From assembly GCA_017562135.1 (NCBI GenBank), contig QEYB01001312.1, positions 62,001-126,000 on the forward strand: a stretch of DNA of 64,000 bases, read 5' to 3'. The position numbers were made by a program, and so were the translations under genes. The stretch's first letter is position 1. Every line of letters starts with the position of its first letter. The DNA comes from Dipylidium caninum. Taxonomy: Eukaryota; Platyhelminthes; Cestoda; Cyclophyllidea; Dipylidiidae. Below are positions 1 through 12,128 of the stretch, in pieces. The notes under the pieces are model-generated. The model did not search any database. It saw nothing but the letters and a program-made list of their open reading frames with translations, and had not been told where the DNA came from.

Positions 1-2669
1 CATTCCAAGGTAATGCTCTAAAATACCTCCATAATCTTGGCGCCAAACTATTTACGAAATACCGTTTTATTGTTCAACACTTTCTCTTGATTCGGCTTTT
101 CCGGGCTGTAACCACACAAGACGTCGTTTGGTGTCAAGTCGCTGGTGCACTTTCAAAATGGCATAAATTCGGACCGCGGAAACTTCGAAGGTTTTTTCCC
201 TTTCGGCAGCCGTACCGGTGCTCTCCGAGTCATCGTGGTCCCGCTTCCTGAACCCACTTGCGAGAAAGCAACGCAGATCGCATGGTTGTGTTCTGTCACT
301 AGTGGAAGGCAGTTAATTTCTGCAATTGTGATGCATATTGCCTAAGAGGGATGGTTTACCAGTCACAACCACTCTTCGAAACAGTTGTAAGGACCCTCAA
401 ATTTATCATTTTCTACGATTTTCCACTTCTACTACGTCATATTAATTGGCCACTCAATGTACAACGAAATCATATGGTGAAATAGGGCTTTACCAAAAGC
501 CCTTCTTTCCTCCTCCATCAACAACGCCTTCTTCTGTAAATGTTTGCTAGCTTTTGCTCTTCGTCTTCGTCACCTCCCTCGATTTTCTGGGCTGGGGGGA
601 GCTCGTGTATGGGCCTAAGGAACCCGGTGGTGTGCCGCATTTGTAAAGTATTGCCACAAATTTTGCTGGTTATTGTCACTTTAAGACTGCAGATTTTCAA
701 CCTTCCATAAACACTTTGCTCTGGGAAATGGCGCCTCAGGAGGAAAGCCTCCTCACTCGTCGAGAAGTGGCCAAGGCGCTTTCTCCCAGTTTTATGATGG
801 ACACTGGGGATTTGGACGCTATACCCGTTTGGTTTGGAATTAATTTAACCTGTCTCTGCTCACCTGCCTTCTCCGACCGTTGTGATGAATCATTGGCAAT
901 TTAAGACTTGTGCTGTAAAATGTCATTCCTGATGACTGTGTGTGTGTGCGTGTGCGTGCCTACATGCGTTTTTTGCCATGGAGATGTGCCAAGCCTTGGT
1001 TTATCGACAGGATGGAAAGTGATTCCCTTTTCATATTGCGAGACTGCAGATTATGTTCAAATACAACCTCTCTGTCATCCATCATACCGTGCTCGTCTGC
1101 TAGAAGTAGACTTTTAAATAAAAAAAACTACGTTTTCGTGATTCCGCACTTAATTTCCAATCGAAATTGACAAGAGAGACTTATTGGAGCTTGCAAGGGC
1201 ACAGAGGCGGCCTTAACCCTCGAGCCTTGTCATAGTGAAGTTGACCAGGCCGATTTACGGGAAAAGCACGAGTTCTCCTGCGTCGTCTTTACATGGCTCT
1301 TATGTAGTCAGTTTATCTCATTTGTGAATTACCTGTTCGTATTATTCTCCTCTGTTGTCTTCTTTATTGCACAAAGTGTTACTTTTTCGGTCATCGCCTA
1401 TTGAGCCACGAGACTGTGTTAAAGAAGGAGACGTTCGTCTGACAATCTGACTGTTGGTCGTTTGATAAACAAGAATAAGATAGGCACTTGTTTATCAATT
1501 TGGTAAACCCATCACCAGAAGGCACCGACAACCCAACAGTCCTCCTTTCCTACTTGTACGGCTATTTGCTATCACCGCTTGAAGGAAAGGCCGTTTGGAG
1601 TTCGAAGGGCGAAGTGTAAAATATCGGGAGTATTCCACATAGAGAAACCACCCTATTCTCTTGACTGTATTTATTACTTCACCTTCTATTCTTTGCCCGA
1701 CAGCGCAGGTAGAAGCATAAATTTCGGTGATCTGATTTCTTTTACACCAATCGTGTTTTGTAATCTAGAACTCTCATTTTCACATCTTGCTACATCCTCA
1801 GCTAAATGCTTTTTTTGCCGTGCGACTTACCAAAAACCCACGCTCCACATTTCGCTTCACTCCATAGGCGTTTGCATTTACTGTCAAATCCTGTTGGCCA
1901 CCACCTCGTTCGATCACACCCCTCACGCATGGAAGTGATGGCATTTGGACCCCGAGCTCTGAACTATTGCGTTTTCCCCTCCATACATACATGCATGCCT
2001 CGCGTCCCACCATCCCCCAACTCCGCTCTGACCTCGCGGTGGTCCTGGTTCACCCGCACGAATAGTGCGGCTCCGCCACGCCTCCTGCCTTTTTCCCCTC
2101 GTGTGACTCATTCGGCGTGTGTGTGCCATGCACCTGACTGTGGTTTCCACCTCTCTCCGTGTGAATTTGTTAGGGGACATCCTTTGGTGGCGGGAGATGT
2201 GCGACTGCAATTTCGGTCAAAAGTAACTTCCATCACACCAATTGACCCGTATTTGGATAAAAGAGTTTGAAATCAAACCTAATTTGAAATCATACGTCGA
2301 GTTATTTTCATTGTTCGGAAGAGATGGGTTTATCTGTGCCTCAATAGTCTCCAGTGCTTTCCTTCGCATTTATTTAATTTGATGAGTCCCTAAAACTTTC
2401 TTTGACTGATTGACGGATAACAGGCCGATTCTTGGCCCCCACCCCCTCCCCTCCGGCCTGCGGCTGCGATGTGGAGGCCGGGAGGAAATGTCAGCGCTGT
2501 TGGGTGGTGAAGATTAATGGCTTTTTATAAATGCAACCAAATCCATTGTTTTTTTTCTAACTACTTGTGGAATCTTTTCATTCCCACTTCCCTTACTGCA
2601 AATGCTCGTTTTCCAGTGCCACTCTGCACCCTAATGTATTCACTCCGTTGCTATCCTGCCCTGTTTCAG
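1..2669. other. Upstream intronic sequence of the phosphatase gene, no exon recognised
   Basis: No segment here matches the expected preceding D1 exon with WPD loop and HC(S) active-site start. The stretch is probably one long intron. It contains a GT-rich tract at about 937-956 and pyrimidine-rich sequence. The first nine bases are followed by gtaatg and could be the end of an exon, but nine bases cannot be judged. Confidence 0.4.
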
Positions 2670-5600
2670 CGCGGGCGTTGGTCGGACGGGGACGTACATC
2701 TGCATTGAAAGTCTCATTCGCCAACTGGAGGCGGAGAAGCAGGTCAACATTCGCGGCTTCCTCGAACATATTCGTCAACAACGAATGAAGTTGGTGCAAA
2801 CGGAGGTAGGATAGACGCCCTCCTTACTTGTCCCACCTCTCTCACCTCTCCTCCCCTGTAAGCAGGGTGGAGCTAACCATTGAATCCGTTTATGAAATAT
2901 CAGTATTTTTTGACGAAACGCTTGACGTCTACCCGTCATCTCCCTCCTTTCCCCCGCACCCCATCCTCCATGTCTTCGTAATGAGCAACGGACGTTTACC
3001 CAGAGGCTTGAGATGGAAAATTAGTTCTTTTATCCCCTCTGAATGGAGGATGAAATGATTTAGGCAGGAAAAAGCGCTTGTGTAGTGATAAGCTGGAAGA
3101 CTTACCGAACTTTATATGTATTCGTGGGAACGCGTATTTATTAGTGAAGAACGGTGGGCGAATAGCTTTAGCTTGAGTAATTCAGTCTAATGAAAGAACG
3201 CAAACATTCTTCAAGTGCGTTTGTCATCTTTTCCGTGAGTTAACCAATGCCTCACTGACTTTCATTTGCATTGATTTCCCTTGTTTATCAAGGAACATCC
3301 AGGGATCCCCACCTCCGCTTTGACGCTAAATGCTGAACAGGATTTAGATCAAAGACCATGAATTCGAAATACACGAGTTTTTCATCGGTAGATCAAGCGA
3401 ACTAAGAAGTTTTCTAGGGCTTTCATTATTGCAAGAGTTCGGATTGTTGAAATAAAAACGAGTAATTTGCGTTGGGAATGTCGGCATGTTCTCGGTGTCG
3501 TCTGTTGCCCTCTGTGCGTGTGTATTATGCATGTGTACGCATGAAAGGGGCAGGGGGCGGGAAGGGGTTCCCCCTGAGCAACGCAATTTGTCATTTATTT
3601 TCTCCGTTTTTCTTCATGTAAACGATTTCGCCCCTCGTGCAGAGTCCATTACCGCCAAACGCGGCATATGTTAGACATCTTCCCTCCTGAGTGAATTTTA
3701 ATTAAAGCTGCGTAATCTCGTCGGACCCCGGCGGATTTCGGAATAAAGGGTGGTAGAGACGATTCATCCATGCTATCCACGTGTCATTTCTGTCGAAACA
3801 TCTGGACAACTTCAATGGTTGGCCGCCACTCAAATGTGAGGGGAATTTGTCTCGCGATTGCCATACCTACGCGATTGGGCCATGGGACAAGTGAGCAGGG
3901 TGAATTACCCATCTCCAGTGGCTTCCACCAGACAATCTGTAATCTACTATTCTTGATCTGGTCCACAACGCAGCAGATAAAAAAATTTCCTGCTTCATGC
4001 TCTTAAGATGCTACACTCTCTCCGACTCTAAAGTTGTTGGAGAGTGAAGCGCCTTTGTGGTAGCGAAGCATCCTAAAGAGGCGACCAGGGCTCTCCCCAC
4101 TCACCACTGGTGGACGAGGGGAACTCAAGCGATTACCCGTTTCGCCCGTGTCACACTTGACGGCAGCCGTCGCTAACCGCTCAGCCCTTTCTGCCTGCCC
4201 ATGTGAGCGTAGACGGCAGACTAGGCGTGTGTGCATGCCTTTTACTCATTTGCCATTCACGATCCTCCTCCCGCGCCACATTTCATATCAAAGTAGGGTG
4301 TTTCGTCTCCGTTGGTCCGATATTTTTGTGCTTAATCACCACATTTCCTTCAAAGCTTATTTGCAGCCATACCGCCAATTCGTGCCGTTATGAGTGGACA
4401 TGGCCGCTGTAATATTCGACCCCTGACTAAGGTGCACTCGTTCCCCGTTGTGCATGGATCTATTCTGCGAAATATGACAATTCCATGTTCACTTTTTGCG
4501 CTGTTGGATTCTTCTACTCAATTCACATTTGAACTTATCGCAGAATTATTAACATTCCATGGTAGTTTTCGTTCATAAGCGTGTTTCTCAATTCATGCGA
4601 GAGCTTCTCCAGTCAGACCATTGTGTCCTGTAAGTTCTGCGTTGGTATCATTATGTCCTGGGTAGATTATTAACACGGGAAACAATGCCACCCCCGTTTT
4701 TGGTATACTGAAACAGGATCGGTACTCCAGGCATGTCCATTCGCGTGAAAACGCCCGATTGTTGCATATTTTGTTTTGTGGTCAGTTCGACCAACCTGGG
4801 GAAGGTCGGCAGATTTATTTACTATATCTGCCATGGTTCTACTAATCCGTTTCCATCGCGTATTGTTGAACTGAGTATTAGTAACCTGGGCGTTAGATAC
4901 CGGCTTCTGGAAGTATGAAAGGGATGCTTTTCCCAACACAAATCGAAGACTCCATCCTCCCTAAGTTGCACATTAAAACTCCCATCTGATTACAGTTGTT
5001 GAGTATGCGATTATCCTTTAAAGTGTCATTCATTGAAACGTCATTCCTACTCCCTTCCTCCACCTCCTGCTACCAGCAACAATATGCCTTTATTCACGAC
5101 GCCCTGCGCGAGTATCTTCTCTGCTCGGAACACGAGATCTCAGCTATGTCCTTCCCCTCCTACGTTCAACGACTGAGTCTGCCTAATGCTACCGGAATCA
5201 CGGGACTTCAACAACAATTCGAGGTGAGATCTGACAACATTTCCCCTACTAACCTTCTTGTTAATCCGCCTAAGGTTGTTTTATCAGCTTTTTCGCTTAA
5301 GGCTTTTCAGAACAGCTTGAAACTTTTGCTTACCTGTAAACCAGCTAAATCATTGTTCTTTCCTGAACAAATTAATATGGACCCAACTTGGGGCAGTTTT
5401 TCCCCTCGCCTTTTCGCTCTCGTCAGATTCTTCCGTTGAAAACACTAAAACGTTACGACTGCGTTGTGGGTTTATTTCCCAATTACGACGCACGCCTCGT
5501 AAGTCAGTGCACCATGTGCCTGTGGCTACGTGCCCTCGTGACTCATATGCAGGTTTTCTACTGTCCCCTTGTTGTCTGCAACTCACTCGCCATTTCAGTG

Positions 5601-8600
5601 TTTGGTTACCGTCAGTCCAACCAGTCGATCGCCTCTTTAATATGCTTAGTGTGAAATGCGTCTCCCGTCAATGTGACCGTGTGCGCACCACATTGACCCG
5701 AACAGCCTGTGATTTCTCCCATCTCCTCGAGAGCGTTTGCACCCATTCGTTGGAATTTCCCACCCCGTATTCATCTTCTCTGTGGACGACGTGCCTGGCG
5801 TTGGCATAGCTGCACCACTTTTGATTTGGGTGACTGAGGGGGGGGGGCGGCGGAAGGAAGAGGAGAAGGAGGGGGGGGGAGTGTGGGCACTTGAGGCAGG
5901 CACACGTGCGTCGTCAACAGTTGTCTGAGTAGTTATTTGACACAGACGTCAGACGTCGGAGCACTTGGCGTGGGTCATGAGTGAGACCGACTGCGGCAAG
6001 GTGTGGTGTTGCAGGACTAGAAAGTCGCCCTCAGGTGGGGAGACTGTCTTGCGGGGCTGAGGAGCGCTCAGGGCAAAAGATGAAGAAAGGTCAGTTAACT
6101 GTGTGCGTAGTAGCATGAAGCAGCAGTGTAAATTTCTGCCAAATGGAATTCCGGTGGTTGTGAGTACTTCCAATGCTCCGAGTGCAAAGTGGGCGGGGAG
6201 GAGGTGAGAGGGGGAAAAAGGCACGACGCGGGTCAACAGGCTTTCCGACTGCTTAGACACTAAGCGAATGGGGAAGGCGGGTTGCAAATGGACCATGCCA
6301 CGACGGCGAATGAGGAGGTGGTGCGGGTGAGAAGGGAGGCGCAAGTGGGTGCCTCCCTCATCGCCCACGTGAGGCACGGGTGGGGGGGGGCTTGTGGGCT
6401 TGCGGCCTCGTCTGTGACTCTTGGCTGGGTGCTCAGGTGTGTGGAGACTGCATCCCAAGTTGCAGACACTTTCATGCAGGATTGGTGTATGATGTTGGTG
6501 TTAACCAACTGAAGAACACAATTTGTGTTTTCGAAAAAGGTTTGGCCATTTGAATTGGCTAGGACTGGATGTGATTTGCCAATTTCTAGATTTTTGCAAC
6601 TATTACGATCTCGATTAACATGAGATTGTGTCTCCGACTCACTCTGCGCTGGACATTGTTCCTATTTTTGGCTAATGAACTGTCACCATCGGCGCCATCT
6701 ACGTTTCTTTGTGACAGTTTGAATAAACTGGACCTTGAATCGGCACTGCATAAAACTCTCCTCTTCTCCGTTAATCGTAGTTTTCAACTGGTCTAAATTG
6801 CAAATGTTGCCTTTTTGCCAGATCTTTTAACCATTTCCCAACTTTCCGCTTTCGTCTGCCACGTAAGCGGTACTTTAAACACAAAATTTCCGTATTTTCT
6901 ACTTTGCCTTTGATGCCTTTTTTACTTATACGCGACTGCAATACATTCAACTTAGGGTGTGACACTAAGTTCAATATTGGTTTGATATTTCCTCTTCTCG
7001 GGTTTCGAAACATCCGTCGGGTCTGTAACTCATACGTGGTCAGGGGCTCACGAGGGTTTTTTAGCATTTTGATGTTGCACCATTTGGTGGGAGAATATGT
7101 AAACTGAGCTTGGAAATCATGGACAAAGTGGAAAACGTTATCAGCCTCACTTGCTGACATTTGTTGATTGTCTGGGACTATTGACACCAATCCTAAGATG
7201 GCATCTCTTTTGAGTATTTCACGGTGCACAGCCTTTCTAGTACCCTTCGAGTTGCAGACGGCATTTCCTTCTGTGCTGTATTCTACCAGCACACTATCAT
7301 TGCTCATGCACTTAGCCGCAAAAGTTCTTATTTCGCCCCACTTGGTAGTAATGACAGGGACTTGTCTCCCTTCGGTTGCCTTCGCACGGTCTGCAGCGTC
7401 CATTCATTCACTCAAACGCGCAGAACAATTCCCGAGGCTGGGACAAATGGCTAGACCGATGGTTTTATTGGGAAAGGGCGGCGACGATGTTGGAGACAAT
7501 GGATCACCTCTAGTTACATCTCTGTTTTCTCGCAGATCTGCACGGATCACCTACCACGGGTGTACGAGTTTACTGAGGCCCGGAAACCCGTGAACGTGGC
7601 TAAGAACCGTCTTTTGGGTCGTCTTCTCCCCACAGACGCGCGTCGTGTGGTGCTACCAAGTGAGGGCGGAGTAGACGGCACAAGTTACATCAACGCCTCG
7701 GTGGTGCAGGGTTACCATCGTCTGCGGGAGTTCATCGTAACTCAACATCCCATCCACGAGACTACAGAGGCCGATTTCTGGCGCATGGTTTGGGACAAGA
7801 ACTCGCCTATTGTCGTTGTCCTCTCCTCCGATCGAGCTGACCCTTTTCCTGACTTTTGGCCAACTAAGGCGCATGATGTAAGCTATCTCTTTGGTGCCCC
7901 ACCAGCACATGTTCGGCTCTCTTTTTATCGCTTCGCGTATACATGTCGCCGTAGCAAATTGTCTGAAACAAAGTTGGTTCACACGCTAGTCTTGCGTGGT
8001 GTGAAGCGATACATGCTACAGAAGCAGGCAGGTATTTACTGAAAGTGTTTGGTGAAGGTCCAGCTTGTGGCAGGGCATGCGGAAGACGATTTTATAATCT
8101 TGAAACAGGTGATTTCGTCTGGACGGCATCTCTGATCAACGATGATGTTGGAGCAAAAGCCTTTTGTTTCGCGACAGCAGGGCAGATCGCAGAAAGGCTC
8201 AATTCACCCCGGTGGAACGACTTCGGACCATATGCGAGGGGCAGCGTTGGTGTGGAGACCTTCGAAATGGCTGCCGCATGAGTGAAATGAGCAGAATTTG
8301 GCTAACCGACTCGTCAATGTTCATATCCCTGCTTGCTCGCAACGAAGTCGAGGCTTTCGCTAACCGCGTGATAAGTGGGGACGAAGGGTGGATTACCCGG
8401 GCAAAAAACGCAAGGGAAATGGGCATATTGTGAACCGCGAGAAGCAGGCCCTTCAACCTCCGAGGCACATCCGACGCGGAATGGGAGATCTTGTGGTGTG
8501 TGTGTGTGTGTGTGTGTGTGGCGGGACATTCGAGGACCAAAGCGTTATGAGCTTCTAAAATCCGGCGAAAAGCTCACTTCGGAGAAGTGTTGCCACCAAC

Positions 8601-11600
8601 TGGCTGATCAATAAAAGAGAGCAGTCGAGGGAAAGGGGTCGTCGATGTTGAGGCCGAGGGAACAACATCATGGCAATTGTCAGGCCACGCGCTGTTTTGG
8701 GGACTCGCCAAAAAATTGCAGCACTGAGCAGGGAAATTCTGTCGCGTCCACCCATTCCCCGGACTCGGCACCCCTCCGACTATCTCTTGTTTCTGTCCTT
8801 ACAGAATTTTCTGGAGTGCAAACAAATTCCAAAAAAGGAATAACATATCACACGAGCAGTGGTTCAATTGTTAGAATCAAAAGACGAGACAGTATTCAAA
8901 AATGGGATACTCAAATTGTACCCTCGCGCTGCAATAAGTCAGTAATAATAATGGCAATCATATTATTTAACAAGGCTTGTTGACGGCTAAAAAGTTGTGT
9001 TTTGTTTTATTTTAAAAACGAACGGGACTTCCCGGTAGGCCTCATAAAAATAGGTGGTAGTCGCTGTTTTTCATGGCCTCGGTTCTGCTTTTATTGTCAC
9101 TCGTAATCTGCCCATCTTAGTTTTTATCGACGTAAACTCTTTTTCCGAACCTTTCTTATCGGGCTCACCGTAGCTCAACTCTTTCTCCACACTGACGTAA
9201 TGCGTCTCTTGATCCGTTGCTAAATTTCGTCAAAATTTCCATCGTCGTCGCAAGTGTAGTCCGTTGAGACACGCCGCGTCTGTTGTACAAGAACTGCGTT
9301 CGCAGTAACTGATGATTTGCAAGGATAAGAGGCGTCGGACCTGCTCCTACTTGCCAGATGCAGTCTGTTCTGTTTGAATTGGCTCATTCGACGTCTTGGC
9401 CTGGTACCGATCTCGGGTGCATGCATGCTGTGAGCTTCACTGACAAGAGTTGTCCTTTTGTTTGTTGTCGCTATGAAATCTGTACCACAACGACCACCTT
9501 CACACGCGAACTGAAGGCCGCGCGTTCACCCACCCACCTTTCCCAAGTTCTCTTTAGCTTCATTCTTCGTCGTCTCTCTATTAACGGAGAGGCAAGGAGG
9601 ATTCGCCGGTTCGGACACCGCCTGGCTAGACACCGCTCTGAACCCTTTCATTTCATTCCTTTAGCTTTTCGTGGGCTCCTCGAATCAGACCTTGGGGGCA
9701 TTTGATAAATAACTCGGTGTAATGTGGATTCACGCGGTGAATTTGCCTAACTTTACTCTAATAGCTCTGGACGGTTTCAACCACGTCTAATGGTCATTGG
9801 TTGTTATTCACTATAAAGCTATCCTTTTTATCTGGTCTTGTTTGTCGCTGCCGTGACTGTGGCTTCTATTCTGTTGCTTGATGATGTTTTAACGAACGGT
9901 CGGAGTGCAGGAGCCGATTTATTATTAGAATACCGGGGGGGGGGGGGGCGCGGCCGAGAACCGCCCCGCCTTACCTCTTCTCTCGCTATTCTTGCTAAAT
10001 ATCACCTACTATTACAGACGCAGTTTCTTTAATCGTCCGATCTTTGTGTTGTCATTTAAAGTCGCCCTGTTGGTGTTGCTATTTATCCGCTGTTTTACCC
10101 CTCCTGCGCCACGCTTCTACTCACACTCCATAAGTAGCATATTTTAAACCATGTGTTTAGCCTCAGGAGATTGGCTGGTTGCGAGTTGGCTTCTGCAGCA
10201 GTGAGGAAGTGAGTCAAGGTCTTACCCGCTACGAGTTTCTACTCTCCTCGTCGCGCGAGGACTACGCTCTCACTTGCCAGCTTTGGCGGCTCCACGCCTG
10301 GCCCAGCACCGCCACCGAGGAGGCCTGCAGCGACTTCCTCAGACTCCATTCCGTCCTCGTTTCCAACCATGCTTCAACCGCCAATGGATCTACCATCGTC
10401 GTCGACGAGTACGCAGTTGAATCTTACACTTATAGTTCAAATACTCTAGAAAAATCGGTTTCTTTGGCGACATAATAATAATTTTAAAACCTCTAAAAAT
10501 TCGGTGGAAACTTTGAAGATGATGAACCTCTGAGCTTTTCGGTAGCCTTATTCTGAATAAGTGAAAGTTTGTGAGAAGTAAGGTATAGTTTATGCTTTAA
10601 TTTACTTCGAAAGTTGCATAACTTTATGTATGGTCCCAACACTTTTTCCTCATTCCTCTGGAAGCATCTTATACAGACTCACCAATAAGAATTTCTACTA
10701 CGTCACTCATTCGCAACTCACGAATAAGGTTCTTACATTATGATGTTGACGTATTCTTTATTGCCTTAGCACTGTGTATTTTTGCTTTACACTGCTGCTC
10801 AAGCGGAATGGTCTCAAATTTGTTAATACCCTGCATAATCCGTTTAAAATAATACTTTACATGACATCGGTTGTCATTGCATACCGAGAGAACATCTCTG
10901 GGACGTTTTATCGGATGTACTTTCTGAATCTTTTTCCTACTTCGCTTTTCAGCGAGAGCGACTTTACTCCTGCTCATTTCTCTCTCCTCTTTAGTTATGG
11001 CGGAAACCGCGCTGGTATTTTCGTTGCTGTCAACTTCTTAATCAATCAACTTACCCTTTCGGGCTACATCGATGTTTACTACATCGTTAAAATGTTACAC
11101 TTTCAAAGAACGGGCATTTTCCAATCCCCTGTACGTCCTTCGCATGTTTCATCTTCTGATTCAAAATAATGTTACGTCCGTTAAAGACTTAGAACTTGTT
11201 TCCTTTCTTCTAGGCTGACCTGAACTTTATCTATTCCGTGATGGAACAGTTCCTTTTGGAGATGCAGCAACAAGACGACAGCAGTTCTTTCCTAGGCAAT
11301 GACACCTCTTCCTCACCGGGCTATGCTAACCTGAGTCTTTTCAACGGAAAACTTCTCCCCCCTCTCACCTCTCACTCGAAACCGTCCAGTGCTAATGGCG
11401 ACGCCATTTCACCCAAATCCGCCCTCTTCCCCCTCATGGGCACATCAGTGGAGGTGGAGAACGACTTGACCCCGGTTGAAAGGGCGAAGCGAAAGCAGCT
11501 TCCGAGGGCTGGGGTAGAAGAGACGGAATCGACCATGGAATTACACTCTCTAATTTCAGATACTACTGTTGGTGATTCGTCAATCAGTCCATCCGTGATC

Positions 11601-11879
11601 GGTGTATTGACCCCGGTTAAACGTCCGCTAAACAACGGATTTGTAGTAAAGGAGACCATTTTACCACCACCCTTGCCTCCACCGCCCAACCAGTCCCCAC
11701 CGCCTTGGCCACCACATGACGGCCTTGGGGTGGAGATTGGAGAAGTGGTTGGGGAAGAGGAGGACCCGACCCCCACCACCTCGCTGGTGGTGGAAGACGG
11801 CAGTACTCTCCACCTGGACGATGTCGACCTCACCTATGTTGTGAATGGAGAGGACGCGGAGTTGGCAATGACCGTCTGA
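2670..11879 (+). CDS. Receptor-type tyrosine-protein phosphatase (PTPRG/PTPRZ-like), 3' part: D1 end, D2 and C-terminal tail
   Basis: Exons 2670-2805, 5077-5223, 7536-7877, 10167-10408, 10995-11130 and 11214-11879 join in phase to about 556 codons. Exon 1 opens inside the D1 P-loop ([15 protein letters not shown]) and runs through [13 protein letters not shown] to LVQTE; exon 2 continues [13 protein letters not shown], as at the end of an RPTP D1 domain. The third exon holds the D2 core ([38 protein letters not shown]), which resembles PTPRG/PTPRZ most. The D2 P-loop position reads [13 protein letters not shown], so the catalytic cysteine is absent and D2 is probably a pseudophosphatase. After D2 comes a tail of about 200 residues with a polyproline stretch near 11664-11720, a likely SH3/WW ligand. 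Extracellular, membrane and early D1 exons lie upstream of the window. Stop TGA at 11877-11879. Known role of the family: membrane enzymes that dephosphorylate phosphotyrosine. Confidence 0.9.
6771..7403 (-). CDS. Antisense 210-codon open reading frame inside a phosphatase intron, function unknown
   Basis: An uninterrupted ATG-to-stop frame of 210 codons lies on the minus strand within the 2.3 kb intron 5224-7535. The product is basic at its C-terminus ([20 protein letters not shown], then LAKRQH) and has mixed hydrophobic and charged composition with no low-complexity runs, unlike most chance frames nearby. I do not recognise the family and see no signal peptide or membrane segment. No clear AATAAA follows on the minus strand. 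It may be a nested single-exon gene, a retrocopy, a remnant of a mobile element, or chance. Length and composition are the only support. Confidence 0.3.
   Translation of the reverse strand: MDAADRAKATEGRQVPVITTKWGEIRTFAAKCMSNDSVLVEYSTEGNAVCNSKGTRKAVHREILKRDAILGLVSIVPDNQQMSASEADNVFHFVHDFQAQFTYSPTKWCNIKMLKNPREPLTTYELQTRRMFRNPRRGNIKPILNLVSHPKLNVLQSRISKKGIKGKVENTEILCLKYRLRGRRKRKVGKWLKDLAKRQHLQFRPVENYD
7975..8985 (+). mobile_element. Decayed mariner-family transposon (transposase relic)
   Basis: The intron 7878-10166 carries mariner transposase segments spread over all three plus frames: [20 protein letters not shown] then ETGDF (about 8040-8110), [12 protein letters not shown] (8178-8213), [10 protein letters not shown] (about 8250-8280), [20 protein letters not shown] (8330-8390), [20 protein letters not shown] (8547-8606), TRQKIAAL (8705-8728) and [18 protein letters not shown] (about 8773-8825). 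The first catalytic Asp (SGDEGW) and the third (PSDY) remain visible; the second appears changed to Gly in a QHHGN context. Stops and frame changes make it inactive. A (GT)n tract has grown inside the coding part. A possible 3' terminal sequence near 9018-9046 has no partner upstream, so the 5' end looks truncated. The copy starts less than 100 bases after the preceding phosphatase exon. Confidence 0.85.
8496..8521 (+). repeat. (GT)n microsatellite within the mariner relic
   Basis: About 13 perfect GT units interrupt the mariner transposase where the family normally reads a short VMLCVWWD-like segment; flanking codons on both sides still match mariner (NGRSCG before, [13 protein letters not shown] after). 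The tract probably expanded from GTG-rich codons after the element died. Confidence 0.9.
9935..9948 (+). repeat. Poly-G tract in a phosphatase intron
   Basis: Fourteen consecutive G bases. Similar homopolymers (poly-G at 16617-16627; poly-C at 49921-49932 and 51592-51601) recur in introns and gaps of this window, mark low-complexity sequence, and are places where assembly length errors are likely. Confidence 0.9.
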
Positions 11880-12122
11880 CAACTTGATCCCCCCTCCTCG
11901 TCAAGCGCCGCGTATCAAATCGGATTCGCCTTCTTCCTGGTGCATTCTTCATCCTCCCGCCCCCCCCCTCCCCTCCTCCATCTCCGCCAGCCCCTCCACC
12001 TCGTTTCATATTGCCATTTCCGTGCAGCCCGATATGTGTGTATGAATTTGTGAGTTAATGCGTGTTTGCCATACCCCCTCCCTCAACCTCGTTCTACGTA
12101 AAAATGTAATGTATATTAATTA

Positions 12123-12128
12123 AATAAA
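12123..12128 (+). terminator. Polyadenylation signal AATAAA of the receptor phosphatase gene
   Basis: An exact AATAAA lies about 245 bases after the phosphatase stop codon and before any other gene on this strand. It is the best candidate 3'-end signal for that transcript. This is seen in sequence only; the cleavage site is not visible. Confidence 0.5.

Noticed and set aside
1..9. Window start as the end of the preceding phosphatase exon
   Set aside because: Only nine bases precede a gt; in the required phase they would put Ile-Pro where His-Cys is expected, and there is too little sequence to judge.
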